64,000 bases of DNA from NCBI RefSeq assembly GCF_000661915.1, contig NZ_CP007509.1, forward strand, positions 248,001-312,000. The letters run 5' to 3'. The first letter of the stretch is position 1. Each line of letters begins with the position of its first letter. Shown here in pieces: positions 1 through 10,326 of this stretch. Source of the stretch: Stutzerimonas decontaminans. GTDB taxonomy: Bacteria > Pseudomonadota > Gammaproteobacteria > Pseudomonadales > Pseudomonadaceae. A model generated the notes under the pieces. The model had not been told where the DNA came from, searched no databases, and saw only the letters and a list, made by a program, of their open reading frames with translations. The position numbers and the translations under genes were made by a program.

Positions 1-608
1 CCGGTCTTCTGGCCCTGCAGCACCGGTGCTTCGAACTTCACGCCGTTCTCTTCCAGCGCGACCCATTCCGGCACCACGCCGAACGCGGTATCGACGTAAC
101 GCTCCAGGCCTTCGGCGTCGCGGGCGCTGGAGTCGTTCTTCCACAGTACGCCGCGGGGCTTGAGCACCTGCACCAGCGCCTCCAGCACGGCATCCTTATT
201 GCGCTCCATGGTGGCCGAGGCCAGCTGCACCACCAGATGGTCGTGGAAGCGATCCACCACCAGGCCCGGCAGCAGGTCGGAATCGCCGTAGATCAGGCGG
301 TAGCACGGCTGATCGAACAGGCGATCACGCAGCGACAGCGCGACCTGAATGCGATGCACCAGCAGCGACTTGTCCAGGCTGTGCTTGAGATCGCGCGACA
401 GCAGGCGTGCGCAGATAAGGTTGTTCGGCGACACCCCGACGATGCCCAGCGGTTTGCCGCCGGCGGCTTCGAGCACGGCCTGATCCCCGGCGGCGAAGCC
501 CGCCAGCGGCGTGGCCGCGGTGTCCACCTCGTTGCTGTAGACCCACAGATGGCCGGCGCGCAGGCGGCGATCGGCATTGGCTTTGAGGCGCAGGCTGGGC
601 AGGGTCAT
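1..608 (-). CDS. rlmI: 23S rRNA methyltransferase RlmI-like (partial, 3' end outside window)
   Basis: Only the first 202 or so residues are present; the gene runs off the left edge. The N terminus (MTLPSLRLKANADRRLRAGH) followed by a short beta-rich module reads as the PUA RNA-binding domain that begins RlmI/YccW proteins. The visible part continues with motifs such as YGDSDLLPGLVVDRF, typical of the linker into the Rossmann methyltransferase domain, which lies outside the window. RlmI makes m5C1962 in 23S rRNA using S-adenosylmethionine. The ATG at 608 is the first good start in this frame. The pfpI-like gene upstream is on the same strand, 102 bp away. The family call is firm; the exact target nucleotide is inferred from the family. 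Confidence 0.85.
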   Translation of the reverse strand, partial: MTLPSLRLKANADRRLRAGHLWVYSNEVDTAATPLAGFAAGDQAVLEAAGGKPLGIVGVSPNNLICARLLSRDLKHSLDKSLLVHRIQVALSLRDRLFDQPCYRLIYGDSDLLPGLVVDRFHDHLVVQLASATMERNKDAVLEALVQVLKPRGVLWKNDSSARDAEGLERYVDTAFGVVPEWVALEENGVKFEAPVLQGQKT

Positions 609-710
609 CGGCGGGGCTCCGGGAAAAAGACGGGCATTCTAAACGAGCGGCAGGCCACGCGCGCCAGCGCTGCCGGAAAATCCTCGCAGCACCCGCCACG
701 TGTCGCCCGC

Positions 711-1250
711 TCAGGCGGACAGGGCGTCGATCAGCGCCTGACTGAACGCCGGGATGTCATCCGGCTTGCGACTGCTGATCAGCTGACCGTCCACCACCAC
801 CTGCTCATCGACCCACTCGGCGCCGGCGTTCTTCAGGTCGTCGGTAAGCGAAGGCCAGCTGGTCATGCGCTTGCCCTTGACCAGACCGGCCGAGATCAAC
901 AGCCAGCCGCCGTGACAGATCACCGCTATCGGTTTGTTCGCCGCGGCGGCGTCGCGCACCAGCTTCTGCGCGGTTTCGTCGGTGCGAATGGTGTCGGAGT
1001 TGACCACGCCGCCGGGTAACAGCACGGCGTCATAGTCATTCACATCGAGGTCATCGAAGGTCTTGTCCACGTGAAACTTGCTGGCCGGCGTGGTGTGGTT
1101 CCAGCCGGTCACTTCGCCATTCTTGGCGGAGACAATCTGGGCTGTCGCACCGGCCTTCTCCAGCGCTTCCTGAGGTCCGGTCAGCTCGACCTGCTCGAAG
1201 CCGTCGGTTACCAGGATTGCCACGCGCTTGCCGTTGAGGGGTTGGGTCAT
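711..1250 (-). CDS. pfpI: DJ-1/PfpI family protein (protease/deglycase-like)
   Basis: 179 aa from the ATG at 1250; an in-frame ATG two codons upstream (1256) is an alternative. A longer open frame exists upstream but overlaps the divergent HDOD gene and looks non-coding. The fold is class I glutamine amidotransferase-like. VAILVTDGFEQVELTGP opens the domain, VLLPGGVVNSD is the glycine-rich strand, and AVICHGGWLL carries the nucleophile-elbow Cys followed by His. PfpI/YhbO/YajL relatives are cytosolic stress proteins described as proteases or as protein/nucleotide deglycases; the sequence cannot decide which. It is transcribed divergently from the HDOD gene across a gap of about 127 bp. Confidence 0.9.
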   Translation of the reverse strand: MTQPLNGKRVAILVTDGFEQVELTGPQEALEKAGATAQIVSAKNGEVTGWNHTTPASKFHVDKTFDDLDVNDYDAVLLPGGVVNSDTIRTDETAQKLVRDAAAANKPIAVICHGGWLLISAGLVKGKRMTSWPSLTDDLKNAGAEWVDEQVVVDGQLISSRKPDDIPAFSQALIDALSA

Positions 1251-1377
1251 GAGCATGCCTCCGTTTGTCTGTCGGTAAGCTCGCCGAATGCGAGTCACTT
1301 GAAATGGGACCCGCTTCTCAGCCAAAGTTCGCCCTTTCGTGCCAGTGGCACTTTGCCTTCTCGTCGAGCGACCCTTC

Positions 1378-2244
1378 ATGGCCGTTGAACTTTCCGCCGA
1401 ACAGATCCGCCGGGTGCTGCAAGGCATCAGCGTGCCACCGCAACCGCAGATCATGGTCGACCTGCAGATGGAGCAGGTCATGCCGGTGCCCGATCTGAAG
1501 GCGATCGCCCGGCTGATCAGCCAGGACCCGGGCCTTTCCGGAGCGCTGCTCAAGCTGGTCAACTCGCCGCATTTCGGTCTGGCCAACCGCATCGCTTCCA
1601 TCCAGCAGGCGGTAAACCTGCTGGGCTGCAATTCGGTGATCAACTTGATCAACGCGCAGTCAATCAAGGGCGAGATGAGCGATGAGACCATCGTGACCCT
1701 GAGCCGCTTCTGGGACAGTGCGCAGGACGTGGCCATGGCCTGCCTGACCCTGGCCAAGCGCATCGGTTACCAGTCCCCGGATGAGGCGTACACGCTGGGG
1801 CTTTTCCACAACTGCGGCATCCCGCTGATGCTCAAGCGCTTCCCCGGTTACATGAGTGTGCTGGAAGAGGCGTACGCCAGTACCGGTGACGGCCAGCGCA
1901 TCGTCGATATCGAGAATCGCGTGCTCAGCACCAACCATGCTGTGGTCGGCTACTTCACCGCCAAGTCGTGGAATCTGCCGCTGCACCTGTGCGATGCCAT
2001 CGCCAACCACCATAACGCGCTGTCGCTGTTCGCCGAAGATTCGGGACGCGACGCGCCGATCAAGACACTGCTGGCGATCCTCAAGATGGCCGAGCACATT
2101 TGCGCCTGCCACCGGGTGCTCGGCGCGCAGCCGGACGATCACGAGTGGGACAGCGTGTCACAGCTGGTACTCGAGTACGTCGGGCTGTCGGAATACGATT
2201 TCGTCTGCCTCAAGGAAAGCATCCGTGAGCTGGGCGTGGGCTGA
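1378..2244 (+). CDS. HDOD domain protein
   Basis: 288 aa from the ATG at 1378; the frame stays open further upstream (1339), but that segment overlaps the divergent promoter region. The HDOD signature is clear: LLKLVNSPHFGLANRIASIQ and AVNLLGCNSVINLINAQ near residues 55-95, then GLFHNCGIPLML near 140. HDOD proteins are related to HD-GYP hydrolases but lack the full metal-binding set, and are usually regulatory partners in signalling or stress pathways. There is no attached receiver, GGDEF or kinase domain, so this is a stand-alone HDOD protein. mutM follows 57 bp downstream on the same strand. The specific role is unknown. Confidence 0.85.
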   Translation: MAVELSAEQIRRVLQGISVPPQPQIMVDLQMEQVMPVPDLKAIARLISQDPGLSGALLKLVNSPHFGLANRIASIQQAVNLLGCNSVINLINAQSIKGEMSDETIVTLSRFWDSAQDVAMACLTLAKRIGYQSPDEAYTLGLFHNCGIPLMLKRFPGYMSVLEEAYASTGDGQRIVDIENRVLSTNHAVVGYFTAKSWNLPLHLCDAIANHHNALSLFAEDSGRDAPIKTLLAILKMAEHICACHRVLGAQPDDHEWDSVSQLVLEYVGLSEYDFVCLKESIRELGVG

Positions 2245-2301
2245 CGCCCCGGCGCCGGCCTGATAAGGTCGGCATCCCTTCGCTGTATCCAACGTCCCGC
2301 C

Positions 2302-3114
2302 ATGCCCGAACTTCCCGAAGTCGAAACTACCCGCCGCGGCATCGAGCCATACCTTGTTGGTCAGCGTGTCAGCCGCGTGCTGGTGCGTGACCGGCGGTTG
2401 CGCTGGCCGATCCCGGAAGACCTCGATGTGCGTCTTTCCGGCCAACGCATCGAGGCGGTCGAACGTCGCGCCAAATACCTGCTGATCAAGGCCGAGAGCG
2501 GCACGCTGATCGTTCATCTGGGCATGTCCGGTAGCCTGCGGCTGGTCGACGCGGCATTGCCGGCGGCCAAGCACGAGCACGTCGATATCCTGCTGGAATC
2601 CGGCCAGGCGCTGCGCTACACCGATCCGCGACGCTTCGGCGCGATGCTCTGGAGCGATGAGCCGCTCGCACATGTGTTGCTCGCCAACCTCGGGCCCGAG
2701 CCGCTGGGTGAGGATTTCGACGGTGACCGGCTGTATCGGCTGTCCCGCGGGCGCAGCATGGCGGTCAAGCCGTTCATCATGGATAACGCGGTGGTGGTGG
2801 GCGTCGGCAATATCTATGCGAGCGAGGCGCTGTTCGCCGCCGGCATCGACCCGCGGCGCCCGGCAGGAAGCATCTCGCGAGCGCGTTACCTCAAACTGGG
2901 CGAGGAAATCCGGCGAATACTGGCGATGGCCATCGAGCGCGGCGGCACGACGCTGCGCGATTTCGTCGGTGGCGATGGCAAGCCTGGTTACTTCCAGCAG
3001 GAGTTGTTCGTCTACGGCCGGGCCGGCGCATTCTGCAAGAACTGCGGTAGCACGCTACGCGAGATTCGCCTCGGCCAGCGCGCCAGCGTGTATTGCGCTC
3101 GTTGCCAGCGCTGA
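2302..3114 (+). CDS. mutM: Formamidopyrimidine-DNA glycosylase
   Basis: 270 aa, the usual family length. After removal of Met the protein begins [12 protein letters not shown], giving the catalytic Pro1 and Glu2 of the Fpg/MutM bifunctional glycosylase/AP lyase. RRAKYLLI carries the conserved Lys (about position 57), and the C terminus has a zinc finger with four cysteines (CKNC at about 244-247 and CARC near the end). It excises 8-oxoguanine and formamidopyrimidines from oxidised DNA and nicks the backbone by beta,delta-elimination. A short GC-rich inverted repeat (2254-2273, GATA loop) sits between the HDOD gene and this one. Confidence 0.98.
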   Translation: MPELPEVETTRRGIEPYLVGQRVSRVLVRDRRLRWPIPEDLDVRLSGQRIEAVERRAKYLLIKAESGTLIVHLGMSGSLRLVDAALPAAKHEHVDILLESGQALRYTDPRRFGAMLWSDEPLAHVLLANLGPEPLGEDFDGDRLYRLSRGRSMAVKPFIMDNAVVVGVGNIYASEALFAAGIDPRRPAGSISRARYLKLGEEIRRILAMAIERGGTTLRDFVGGDGKPGYFQQELFVYGRAGAFCKNCGSTLREIRLGQRASVYCARCQR

Positions 3115-3228
3115 GCCCTTGTAACTGCGCGTGCGTTGACGGCGTTCACGCTCAGCTTGCCCCGGCCACTGCTATAGTGGCCGCCACAACTAAAATTGCC
3201 GCGTTTCGCACAGCTGAAGGACCACACC

Positions 3229-3570
3229 ATGAACCTGTTCCGCTCTACCGCTGCTGTCTTGGCACTGACCACTGGCCTGCTGGCGCTGCCGGCGCATGCG
3301 GAATCGGTTCCGCAGAATGTCAGCGGCGATCCGATGTACACCGTCGAAGCGCCCAAGGCCTACTCCATGATCGGCGATCTGGTCATCGCCCGCCCGCTGC
3401 TGATCGGCGCGACCGTGCTCGGCGCCGCCGCTTTCGTCGTCAGTCTGCCGTTTACCGCGCTGGGCGGTAACGTCGGCGAGGCTGGCAAGGCACTGGTGGT
3501 CGAGCCGGGCAAAGCGGCTTTCGTGCGCTGCCTGGGCTGCACCACCAGTGGCTACGACGCCCAGCGTTGA
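3229..3570 (+). CDS. Small exported conserved hypothetical protein
   Basis: 113 aa from the ATG at 3229, preceded by a good ribosome-binding site (GAAGGA at 3216-3221). That start gives a clean Sec signal peptide: MNLFRS, a hydrophobic core, then cleavage after AHA at about residue 23. The mature part has one hydrophobic stretch ([20 protein letters not shown], about residues 55-74), suggesting an inner-membrane anchor, and a CLGC pair near the C terminus. Similar short proteins in pseudomonads are sometimes labelled 'multidrug transporter', but nothing here supports transport. A strong hairpin follows at 3583-3623. Function unknown. Confidence 0.75.
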   Translation: MNLFRSTAAVLALTTGLLALPAHAESVPQNVSGDPMYTVEAPKAYSMIGDLVIARPLLIGATVLGAAAFVVSLPFTALGGNVGEAGKALVVEPGKAAFVRCLGCTTSGYDAQR

Positions 3571-3582
3571 TCGACGTCATCC

Positions 3583-3623
3583 ACACCGCGACTGGCAGGG
3601 CCTGAGCCTTCCGGTCGCGGTGT
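3583..3623 (+). terminator. Long stem-loop between the small exported protein and the Na/Pi-like gene
   Basis: A 13-bp stem with one T/G position (ACACCGCGACTGG at 3583-3595 against CCGGTCGCGGTGT at 3611-3623). Its 15-nt loop can itself fold (AGGGC/GCCTT around CTGA). It starts 12 bp after the upstream stop codon and has no clear T tract, so it is either a weak or Rho-assisted terminator or an RNA-stability element. Confidence 0.45.
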
Positions 3624-3669
3624 TGCTGCAGTAGGCTTCGCCTCCCATCCCGCACCGCGAAGCCCCTCC

Positions 3670-5508
3670 TTGAATAACCGATTCTTCAAGACATATCTGC
3701 CCATCGTGGGCTTGCTGATGCTGTCCTGGTCATTCTGGGCCAGCGACGGTTGGCTTGAGCTGTGTGCGGGGCTCGCCCTGTTCCTGTTCGGCATGCAGTG
3801 TCTCGAAGAAGGGCTGCGCCAGTTGGCCGGCAGCAAGCTCGAACAGCTGCTGGCGCGCAGTACTGCGACGCCGCTCAAGGGCCTGATGTTCGGCGTCAGC
3901 GGCACCATGCTGCTGCAGTCCAGCACGCTGGTCTCGTTGCTTACCATCGCTTTCATCAGCACCGGGCTGATCAAGCTTGCCGGCGGCATCGCCATCCTGT
4001 TCGGTGCCAATCTCGGCTCCACCACCGGTATCTGGCTGCTGGCACTGGCCGGACAGAACGTCAGCCTGAGCCCGCTGGCCTTGCCGCTACTGGTTTTCGG
4101 CGTGCTGGCCAGCTTCACCGGTGACAAGGGCAAGGCGGCCGGGCGCATCGTGCTGGGCATCGCCTTCATCTTCCTTGGTATCGATCAGATCAAAGATGGC
4201 TTTTCCAGCTTCGGCGGCATGGACCTGTCTCAGTACCATGCCGGCGGACTGAAAGGGCAGCTGCTGTTCGTGGCGATCGGGCTGCTCGCCACCGTGGTGC
4301 TGCAATCCAGCCATGCCACGCTGATGCTGACCCTGACGGCGCTGGCCGCCGGGCAGCTCGATCTAGGGCAGGCCCTGGCTACCGCCATCGGCGCTAATGT
4401 GGGAACCACCGTAACTGCTGCGCTGGTCGGCTCGCTTGGCGGCAATCGCAGCGCCCAGCGACTGGCATTGGCGCATGTCCTGTTCAACGTGGCGACTGCG
4501 GCGCTGGCGCTGGTGCTGCTGCTGCCGCTGACCGATCTGGTGCGCTGGCTTACCGAACCGCTGGGACTGGGCGCCAATACGCTGATCCAGCTGGCGCTGT
4601 TTCATTCACTGTTCAATGCAATGGGCGTCGCCTTGTTCTGGCCGTTCCAGCGTCAGCTGGCCGAGCTTCTGCAGCGTGTGCTGCCCGACCGGGTCGAGCC
4701 GACGGTGCTGATCACCGAACTTGCGCAGTCGATGCCGGCCGAGCCGCTGACCCGCGCGCGCTACCTGAATGACCGTGCGTTGGATTCGGCAGATGCCGCC
4801 GCCAGTGCCGTGGCGCAGGAGCTGCAGCATCTGGCGCGCCTTAGCCTGGAGGTGATTTGTCATGCGACTTACCTGCCGGTGGATCAGCTGCGTCAGCAGG
4901 GTCGGATCGACGACGCGCTAGTAAACGCGAAACCAGACGCTCAGGCCCTGGATGCCGAGCGGCTGTATCAGCGGCATATCAAGGGCGTGTATTCGGATCT
5001 CCTGACCTTCATGGGGCGCCTGGAACTGCCACTGGACGAGAGTCATCAGGCGTTCTGGCTGAGCTGTCAGGTTGCGGCGCTGCAGCTGGTGGATGCGGTC
5101 AAGGACGCCAAGCACCTGCAGAAGAACCTCGGCCACTACCTGCGCACCGATGACTCCGCGGCGCGCCAGGCCTATGTCGAGCTGCGTCGGCATCTGCTGG
5201 AGTCGTTGCGCGAGATCCGCGCGCTCAACCACTCGGAGCTGCCCGATGAGCTATGGCGCGAGCGCTTGAACTGGCTGGATGAGCGCGCTGCCAAGTTCGA
5301 TGCGGAGTTCCGTCGCCGCTTGTTCGAGTCGATCCGCAACCAGAAGCTGGACGGTTTGCAGAGCAGTTCGCTGATGAACGACCTGGGTTACGCCAGCCGC
5401 ATCATCCAGAGCCTGCGCAACGCCTTGCTGCTGGGTGAAGGCCATGAGCTGACGCGGCAGCTGCGGCAGCTGGCAGAGGACGACGGTCCGGTCATTCTGC
5501 AGCTGTAA
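3670..5508 (+). CDS. Na/Pi-cotransporter II-related protein with PhoU-like C-terminal domain
   Basis: 612 aa. The N-terminal half holds two Na_Pi_cotrans repeats, each marked by a QSS motif: LLQSST at about residue 83 and VLQSSHAT at about 212, amid 8-9 hydrophobic segments. The C-terminal half (about 345-600) is soluble, helical and PhoU-like. This architecture matches NptA/YjbB-type proteins, which move inorganic phosphate across the inner membrane, often as Na-coupled exporters. The start used is TTG at 3670, with no good ribosome-binding site; ATG at 3718 is possible but would shorten the first membrane segment. The 3' end overlaps the convergent ggt gene by 17 bp. Confidence 0.88.
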   Translation: MNNRFFKTYLPIVGLLMLSWSFWASDGWLELCAGLALFLFGMQCLEEGLRQLAGSKLEQLLARSTATPLKGLMFGVSGTMLLQSSTLVSLLTIAFISTGLIKLAGGIAILFGANLGSTTGIWLLALAGQNVSLSPLALPLLVFGVLASFTGDKGKAAGRIVLGIAFIFLGIDQIKDGFSSFGGMDLSQYHAGGLKGQLLFVAIGLLATVVLQSSHATLMLTLTALAAGQLDLGQALATAIGANVGTTVTAALVGSLGGNRSAQRLALAHVLFNVATAALALVLLLPLTDLVRWLTEPLGLGANTLIQLALFHSLFNAMGVALFWPFQRQLAELLQRVLPDRVEPTVLITELAQSMPAEPLTRARYLNDRALDSADAAASAVAQELQHLARLSLEVICHATYLPVDQLRQQGRIDDALVNAKPDAQALDAERLYQRHIKGVYSDLLTFMGRLELPLDESHQAFWLSCQVAALQLVDAVKDAKHLQKNLGHYLRTDDSAARQAYVELRRHLLESLREIRALNHSELPDELWRERLNWLDERAAKFDAEFRRRLFESIRNQKLDGLQSSSLMNDLGYASRIIQSLRNALLLGEGHELTRQLRQLAEDDGPVILQL

Positions 5509-7224
5509 CCGGTTCGCGGCGTGCCGGCACCATCAGTGCCTGGCCGATGCCGCGCGGGTCGCTGGCCGCCTCGACCGTGCCGCTCGACTTGTGCCAGTAG
5601 AGCACCTGCTGGTTGCCGTAGTCGCGTTCGATCAGCCTGGGCTGGTGGCCACGTGCGCGCAGGGCGTCCAGCTGCGCCGGGGTGAAGGCGTCGGCTTCGT
5701 ACTGCAGCACATCCGGCAGGTACTGGTGGTGATAGCGCGGCACTGCTGGCCAGGCCTGCACCGGCTCGCCATCCAGATAAGCCAGTGCCGAAAGCAGCAC
5801 CATGCTCGGTATGCGGCTGCCGCCGGGCGTGCCAAAGGCGGCGAACTCCTTGGCGCTTTCGATGAAGGTCGGGCTCATGCTCGACAGCGGCCGCTTGCCG
5901 CCGGAGATGGCATTGGCGCTGCTGCCTTTCAGGCCATAGGCATTGCTGCCGTCGATGTCGGCGGCGAAATCGTCCATCTCGTCGTTGAGCAGCACACCGG
6001 TACCGGGCACGGTGAAGGCGGCGCCGAACATCATGTTCAGCGACAGCGTCGCCGCCACTGCATTGCCTTCGGCATCGATCACCGCGAAGTGGGTGGTGTG
6101 CTCGCCCTCACGCCAGCGCGGCGCGGGAGGCAGTGCGTTGCTGGGCGTGGCCTGGTCGGGATCGACGGAGCTGGCGAGCTGGTCAAGGTACTGGTCTGAA
6201 AGTAGACGTGGCAGCGGTGACGCGACGAAATCTGGATCGCCCAGCTGCCCGCGATCACGATAGGCCCGGCGCAACGCCTCGACCACCAGATGACTGCGTT
6301 GCAGCGGTTCGGCTTCGCGCCAGGCCAGACGGTCGAGAATGCCCAAGCTCTGCGCGAGGATCATGCCGCCGGCCGAGGGTGGTGGCGCGCCGATCAGCTT
6401 GCGGCCATCGGCGAGGGCGAAGCGCAGCGGCTCGCGCTCGACGGTGTGGTAGTCGGCCAGATCCTGCAGGGTCCAGATGCCTCCGGCTGCTTGCACGCCT
6501 TGCACCAACTGCTCGGCCACCTCACCGCGGTAGAAGCCGTCGCGGCCGTGAATGGCCAGGCGCTCCAGGGTCTGCGCCAGCTCCGGCTGGCGTAGCCGAT
6601 GGCCTTCGGCTGGCAGGTTCCCGTCGTGGAGAAACAGCCGCGCGCTCTCCGGATCATCGCGCAGCGCCGCGAGGCGCCAGCCGGCGCGCTGGCGATAGAC
6701 GGCATCCACCGCGAAGCCATCGCGGGCCAGCGCGATGGCCGGCGCCAGGGTGGTCTTCAGGGGCAGGCGGCCGCGCTTCTCGGCGAGTTCGACCAGCGCG
6801 GCCGGCGTGCCGGGAATCGCTGCGGCCAGCGGGCCGTTCAGCGAGAGTTCGCGCTGGATCTTGCCATCGCGCAGGTACAGGTCCGGCGTAGCAGCGCCGG
6901 GTGCTCGCTCGCGGGCGTCGAGGAAGATGTGGCGGGGCGATTCACCGGCTTCGCGCAGCAGAAAGAAACCACCGCCACCGAGCCCGGAGCCGTATGGCTC
7001 GACCACGGCCAGGGCTGCGCTGACCGCAACGGTGGCATCGAACGCGTTGCCGCCAGCTTCGAGAATGCGCCGGCCGACTTCACTGGCCAGCGGATGGGCC
7101 GTGGCGACGGCGCCGTTTGCAAGAGGATTGCCATGGGCCGCGCAGGCCAGCAGCAGGAGGGCGGCGAGACAACCCTGGAGGCCCCTGAGCAGGCTGGTCC
7201 TTCGGGTCGGGCGCCGCGAGAGCA

Positions 7225-7225
<1 letters not shown>
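5492..7225 (-). CDS. ggt: Gamma-glutamyltransferase
   Basis: 577 aa from the ATG at 7225; that A is shared with the TGA of the ferredoxin gene upstream, so the two are probably translationally coupled. It starts with an Arg-rich n-region and a hydrophobic signal sequence (GCLAALLLLACAAHG). The large subunit carries GGNAFDATVAVSAALAVVEP and GSGLGGGGFFLL. The autoprocessing site is the Thr of TTHFAVIDAEGNAVAAT, which becomes the small-subunit nucleophile. GGT is periplasmic and hydrolyses or transfers the gamma-glutamyl group of glutathione and related compounds. The open frame extends back through the ferredoxin gene but that part is not coding in this frame. Confidence 0.95.
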
Positions 7226-7518
<293 letters not shown>

Positions 7519-7583
7519 TTACGACCGGGCAATTGTGCCGCATCGCCGGCCTGCGTGCACTCGACGCGGCCCGGCGGGCATCG

Positions 7584-8165
<582 letters not shown>

Positions 8166-8171
8166 TCAATC

Positions 8172-9767
8172 TCAGGACTTCTGCAGGCGATCACCCAGTT
8201 CCGTGGCGAGTTTGGCGCACAGCGCGTAGATCGACAGCTGGGGATTGGCGCCGATGCTGGTGGGGAACAGCGAGCCGTCATGTATCGACAGGTTGGGCAG
8301 CTGATGGTGCCGGCCGAGGCTGTCGGTGACGGCTCGGCGTGGGTCATCGCCCATGGCGCAACCGCCCATCACGTGGGCGCTGCCGAGGCGGGTGCGGTAC
8401 AGGGCGAGGTCCAGACCCTCGATCAGCTCGCGGGCGGCGCGGGGCGTACGCACGTAGCGGGCGTCGGCATGCAGTGGGAGGACTGCGCGGGCGCCGGCGG
8501 CGAACTGGGTCTCGGCCATGCTGAGAAAGGCGCGGCGGATGCCGTTCCAGGCGTAGTCGGTCATGCGGTAGTCGAGCACCGGGCTGCCGTCGCTGCGCAG
8601 CTCGACCGTGCCCTCGGCGCTGTCCGGATGAAAGCCGTCGCGTTGCAGGGCGATCATCGCGTGGGTATGCGGCAGCTTGGCCATGCGCTGCGCATTCTCC
8701 GGGCCGAAGTCGCCGAGCAATGTGGCGGCAAGGGCCGGATGGACGGGCGGCACTTCGAGCTTGTAGCCGGCCGGCCCGGCAACCCCGTCGCGCCACTGGA
8801 AGTGGTCGGAATAGATCGATTGTGGCGCGCCGCTGAAGGCGTCGATGCGCTCGTCGAATTGCGCCGCGGAGAAGTTGGTCAGGTGCAGGAAGGTGCGTTT
8901 ACCGACGCGCTGGTGCGGGTCGGGCGCCTGCGAGCGCAGCAGCAGTGCCGGTGTGTTGATGCCGCCGCCGGCGAGAATGTAGTGCTTGGCGACGACGTGG
9001 ATGCGGCGCCCGTTCGGCTCCACGCAGCGTTCGTCCATGCCCAGGCAGTCCAGGCCGACGACCTGCTCGCCCTGCATCAACAGGCGTTCGGCGCGCGCGA
9101 GGTAGAGCAGTGCGCCGCCCTTGTCCAGCAGCGCCGGAATGCTGGTGACCAGCATCGACTGCTTGGCGTTGGTCGGGCAGCCCATGCCGCAGTAGCCGAG
9201 GTTCCAGCAGCCACGTACGTTGCGCGGGATCACCGCCCAATGCTGGCCGAGGCGTTCGCAGCCGCGTTGCAGTACGGCGTTGTTGGCATTCGGCAGCACG
9301 GTCCAGGGCGCGACGCCGAGGCGCTGTTCCATGCGTTCGAACCAGGGTTGCAGCGCCTCGGCCGAAAGCCCGCTGACGCCGTGCTCGCTGGCCCAGTGCT
9401 GCAATGTCTGCGACGGAGTGCGAAAGCTCGAGGTCCAGTTCACCAGCGTGGTACCGCCGACCGCGCGACCCTGCAGGATGGTGATGGCGCCGTCCTTGCT
9501 GGTGCGGCCGATGGCCTCCTGATAGAGCGAGCGGTAGGCGCGGGCTTCCTGCATGTCGAAGTCGCTGCTGGTGTGCAGCGGGCCTTCTTCGATCAGCAGC
9601 ACCTTGAAGCCCGCGGCACTCAGCACTTCCGCGCTGGTGGCGCCGCCTGCGCCGCTGCCGACGATGGCGATGTCGGCTTCCAGCGTCAGGTCGCGCTGCA
9701 GTCGCGAGCCGTCATGGGTGGTCCAGCCGCGGGCGAGGCCTTCGGCAAAAAGATCGGCAACGGGCAC
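8172..9767 (-). CDS. laoA: GMC-family alcohol dehydrogenase (LaoA-like)
   Basis: 531 aa. I place the start at GTG 9767 because AAGGAGG lies five bases before it; the open frame begins further up at 9821 but would overlap the preceding gene. The FAD-binding dinucleotide motif is IVGSGAGGATSAEVLSAAGF, and the C-terminal GMC active-site region is HVMGGCAMGDD followed by FPTSIGANPQLSIYA (catalytic His and Asn). The gene order GMC oxidoreductase, Tat-signal protein, aldehyde dehydrogenase and divergent TetR matches the laoABCR cluster described in P. aeruginosa for long-chain alcohols derived from alkanes and SDS. LaoA oxidises the alcohol to the aldehyde. The symbol rests on that synteny. Confidence 0.85.
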   Translation of the reverse strand: MPVADLFAEGLARGWTTHDGSRLQRDLTLEADIAIVGSGAGGATSAEVLSAAGFKVLLIEEGPLHTSSDFDMQEARAYRSLYQEAIGRTSKDGAITILQGRAVGGTTLVNWTSSFRTPSQTLQHWASEHGVSGLSAEALQPWFERMEQRLGVAPWTVLPNANNAVLQRGCERLGQHWAVIPRNVRGCWNLGYCGMGCPTNAKQSMLVTSIPALLDKGGALLYLARAERLLMQGEQVVGLDCLGMDERCVEPNGRRIHVVAKHYILAGGGINTPALLLRSQAPDPHQRVGKRTFLHLTNFSAAQFDERIDAFSGAPQSIYSDHFQWRDGVAGPAGYKLEVPPVHPALAATLLGDFGPENAQRMAKLPHTHAMIALQRDGFHPDSAEGTVELRSDGSPVLDYRMTDYAWNGIRRAFLSMAETQFAAGARAVLPLHADARYVRTPRAARELIEGLDLALYRTRLGSAHVMGGCAMGDDPRRAVTDSLGRHHQLPNLSIHDGSLFPTSIGANPQLSIYALCAKLATELGDRLQKS

Positions 9768-9781
9768 GCAGGCCTCCTTGG

Positions 9782-10312
9782 TCAGACCTTGGGCGGTCCT
9801 GGGTAACCGCAGTGCGCCCAAGAGGCGGGGCTGGCGTACCAGGCCATGAGGATCATCTGCAGCAACGAGGCGTGGCCCTGCCGGAGCAGGGCCAGCGAAC
9901 TGTTCTGCCAGCGCAGCAGGAAGGCACGTAATTGATCATCGGAAGCTACGTCCCAGCCGCTCCAGATGCCAGTCAGCGGGCCTCGGGTCAGCGGCAGGCT
10001 GAGTACGTCGAACAGCTGGCGTACCTGGCTTAGCAGCGCGGGCGACAAGTGGTGCAGGCCCAGGTCAAGGCTGACGAGGGTGGTCTGCACGGCTTGCGGC
10101 ATAACCTCGGATGGCGCCGAGCCTTCCAGCAGCAGTGGAATCAGGCGACGCAGCATCGGCAGTTCGCTGTCACGCAGCACGGCGAAGCCGCTCGCCGCGC
10201 CGTCTGCTGAGGCGCTGAAAGTCCGGCTGAGCAGGCCGCCACCGGCCAGGATGGCGCCGCCGAGCAGGCCGATCTTGAGCAACTGGCGGCGATTGACGAA
10301 TGGATCGGGCAT
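9782..10312 (-). CDS. laoB: Tat-signal accessory protein (LaoB-like)
   Basis: 176 aa from the ATG at 10312. A twin-arginine signal is visible at the N terminus: NRRQLLK followed by a glycine/alanine/leucine-rich hydrophobic core (about residues 13-35). The rest is helical and resembles the small subunits that accompany GMC dehydrogenases (gluconate 2-dehydrogenase subunit 3-like). Such subunits help export or mature the folded FAD subunit, which here has no signal of its own; piggy-back Tat export of the GMC protein is therefore plausible. It sits 14 bp from both neighbours, between laoC and laoA in one operon. Confidence 0.75.
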   Translation of the reverse strand: MPDPFVNRRQLLKIGLLGGAILAGGGLLSRTFSASADGAASGFAVLRDSELPMLRRLIPLLLEGSAPSEVMPQAVQTTLVSLDLGLHHLSPALLSQVRQLFDVLSLPLTRGPLTGIWSGWDVASDDQLRAFLLRWQNSSLALLRQGHASLLQMILMAWYASPASWAHCGYPGPPKV

Positions 10313-10326
10313 CGTGACGTTGTGCT

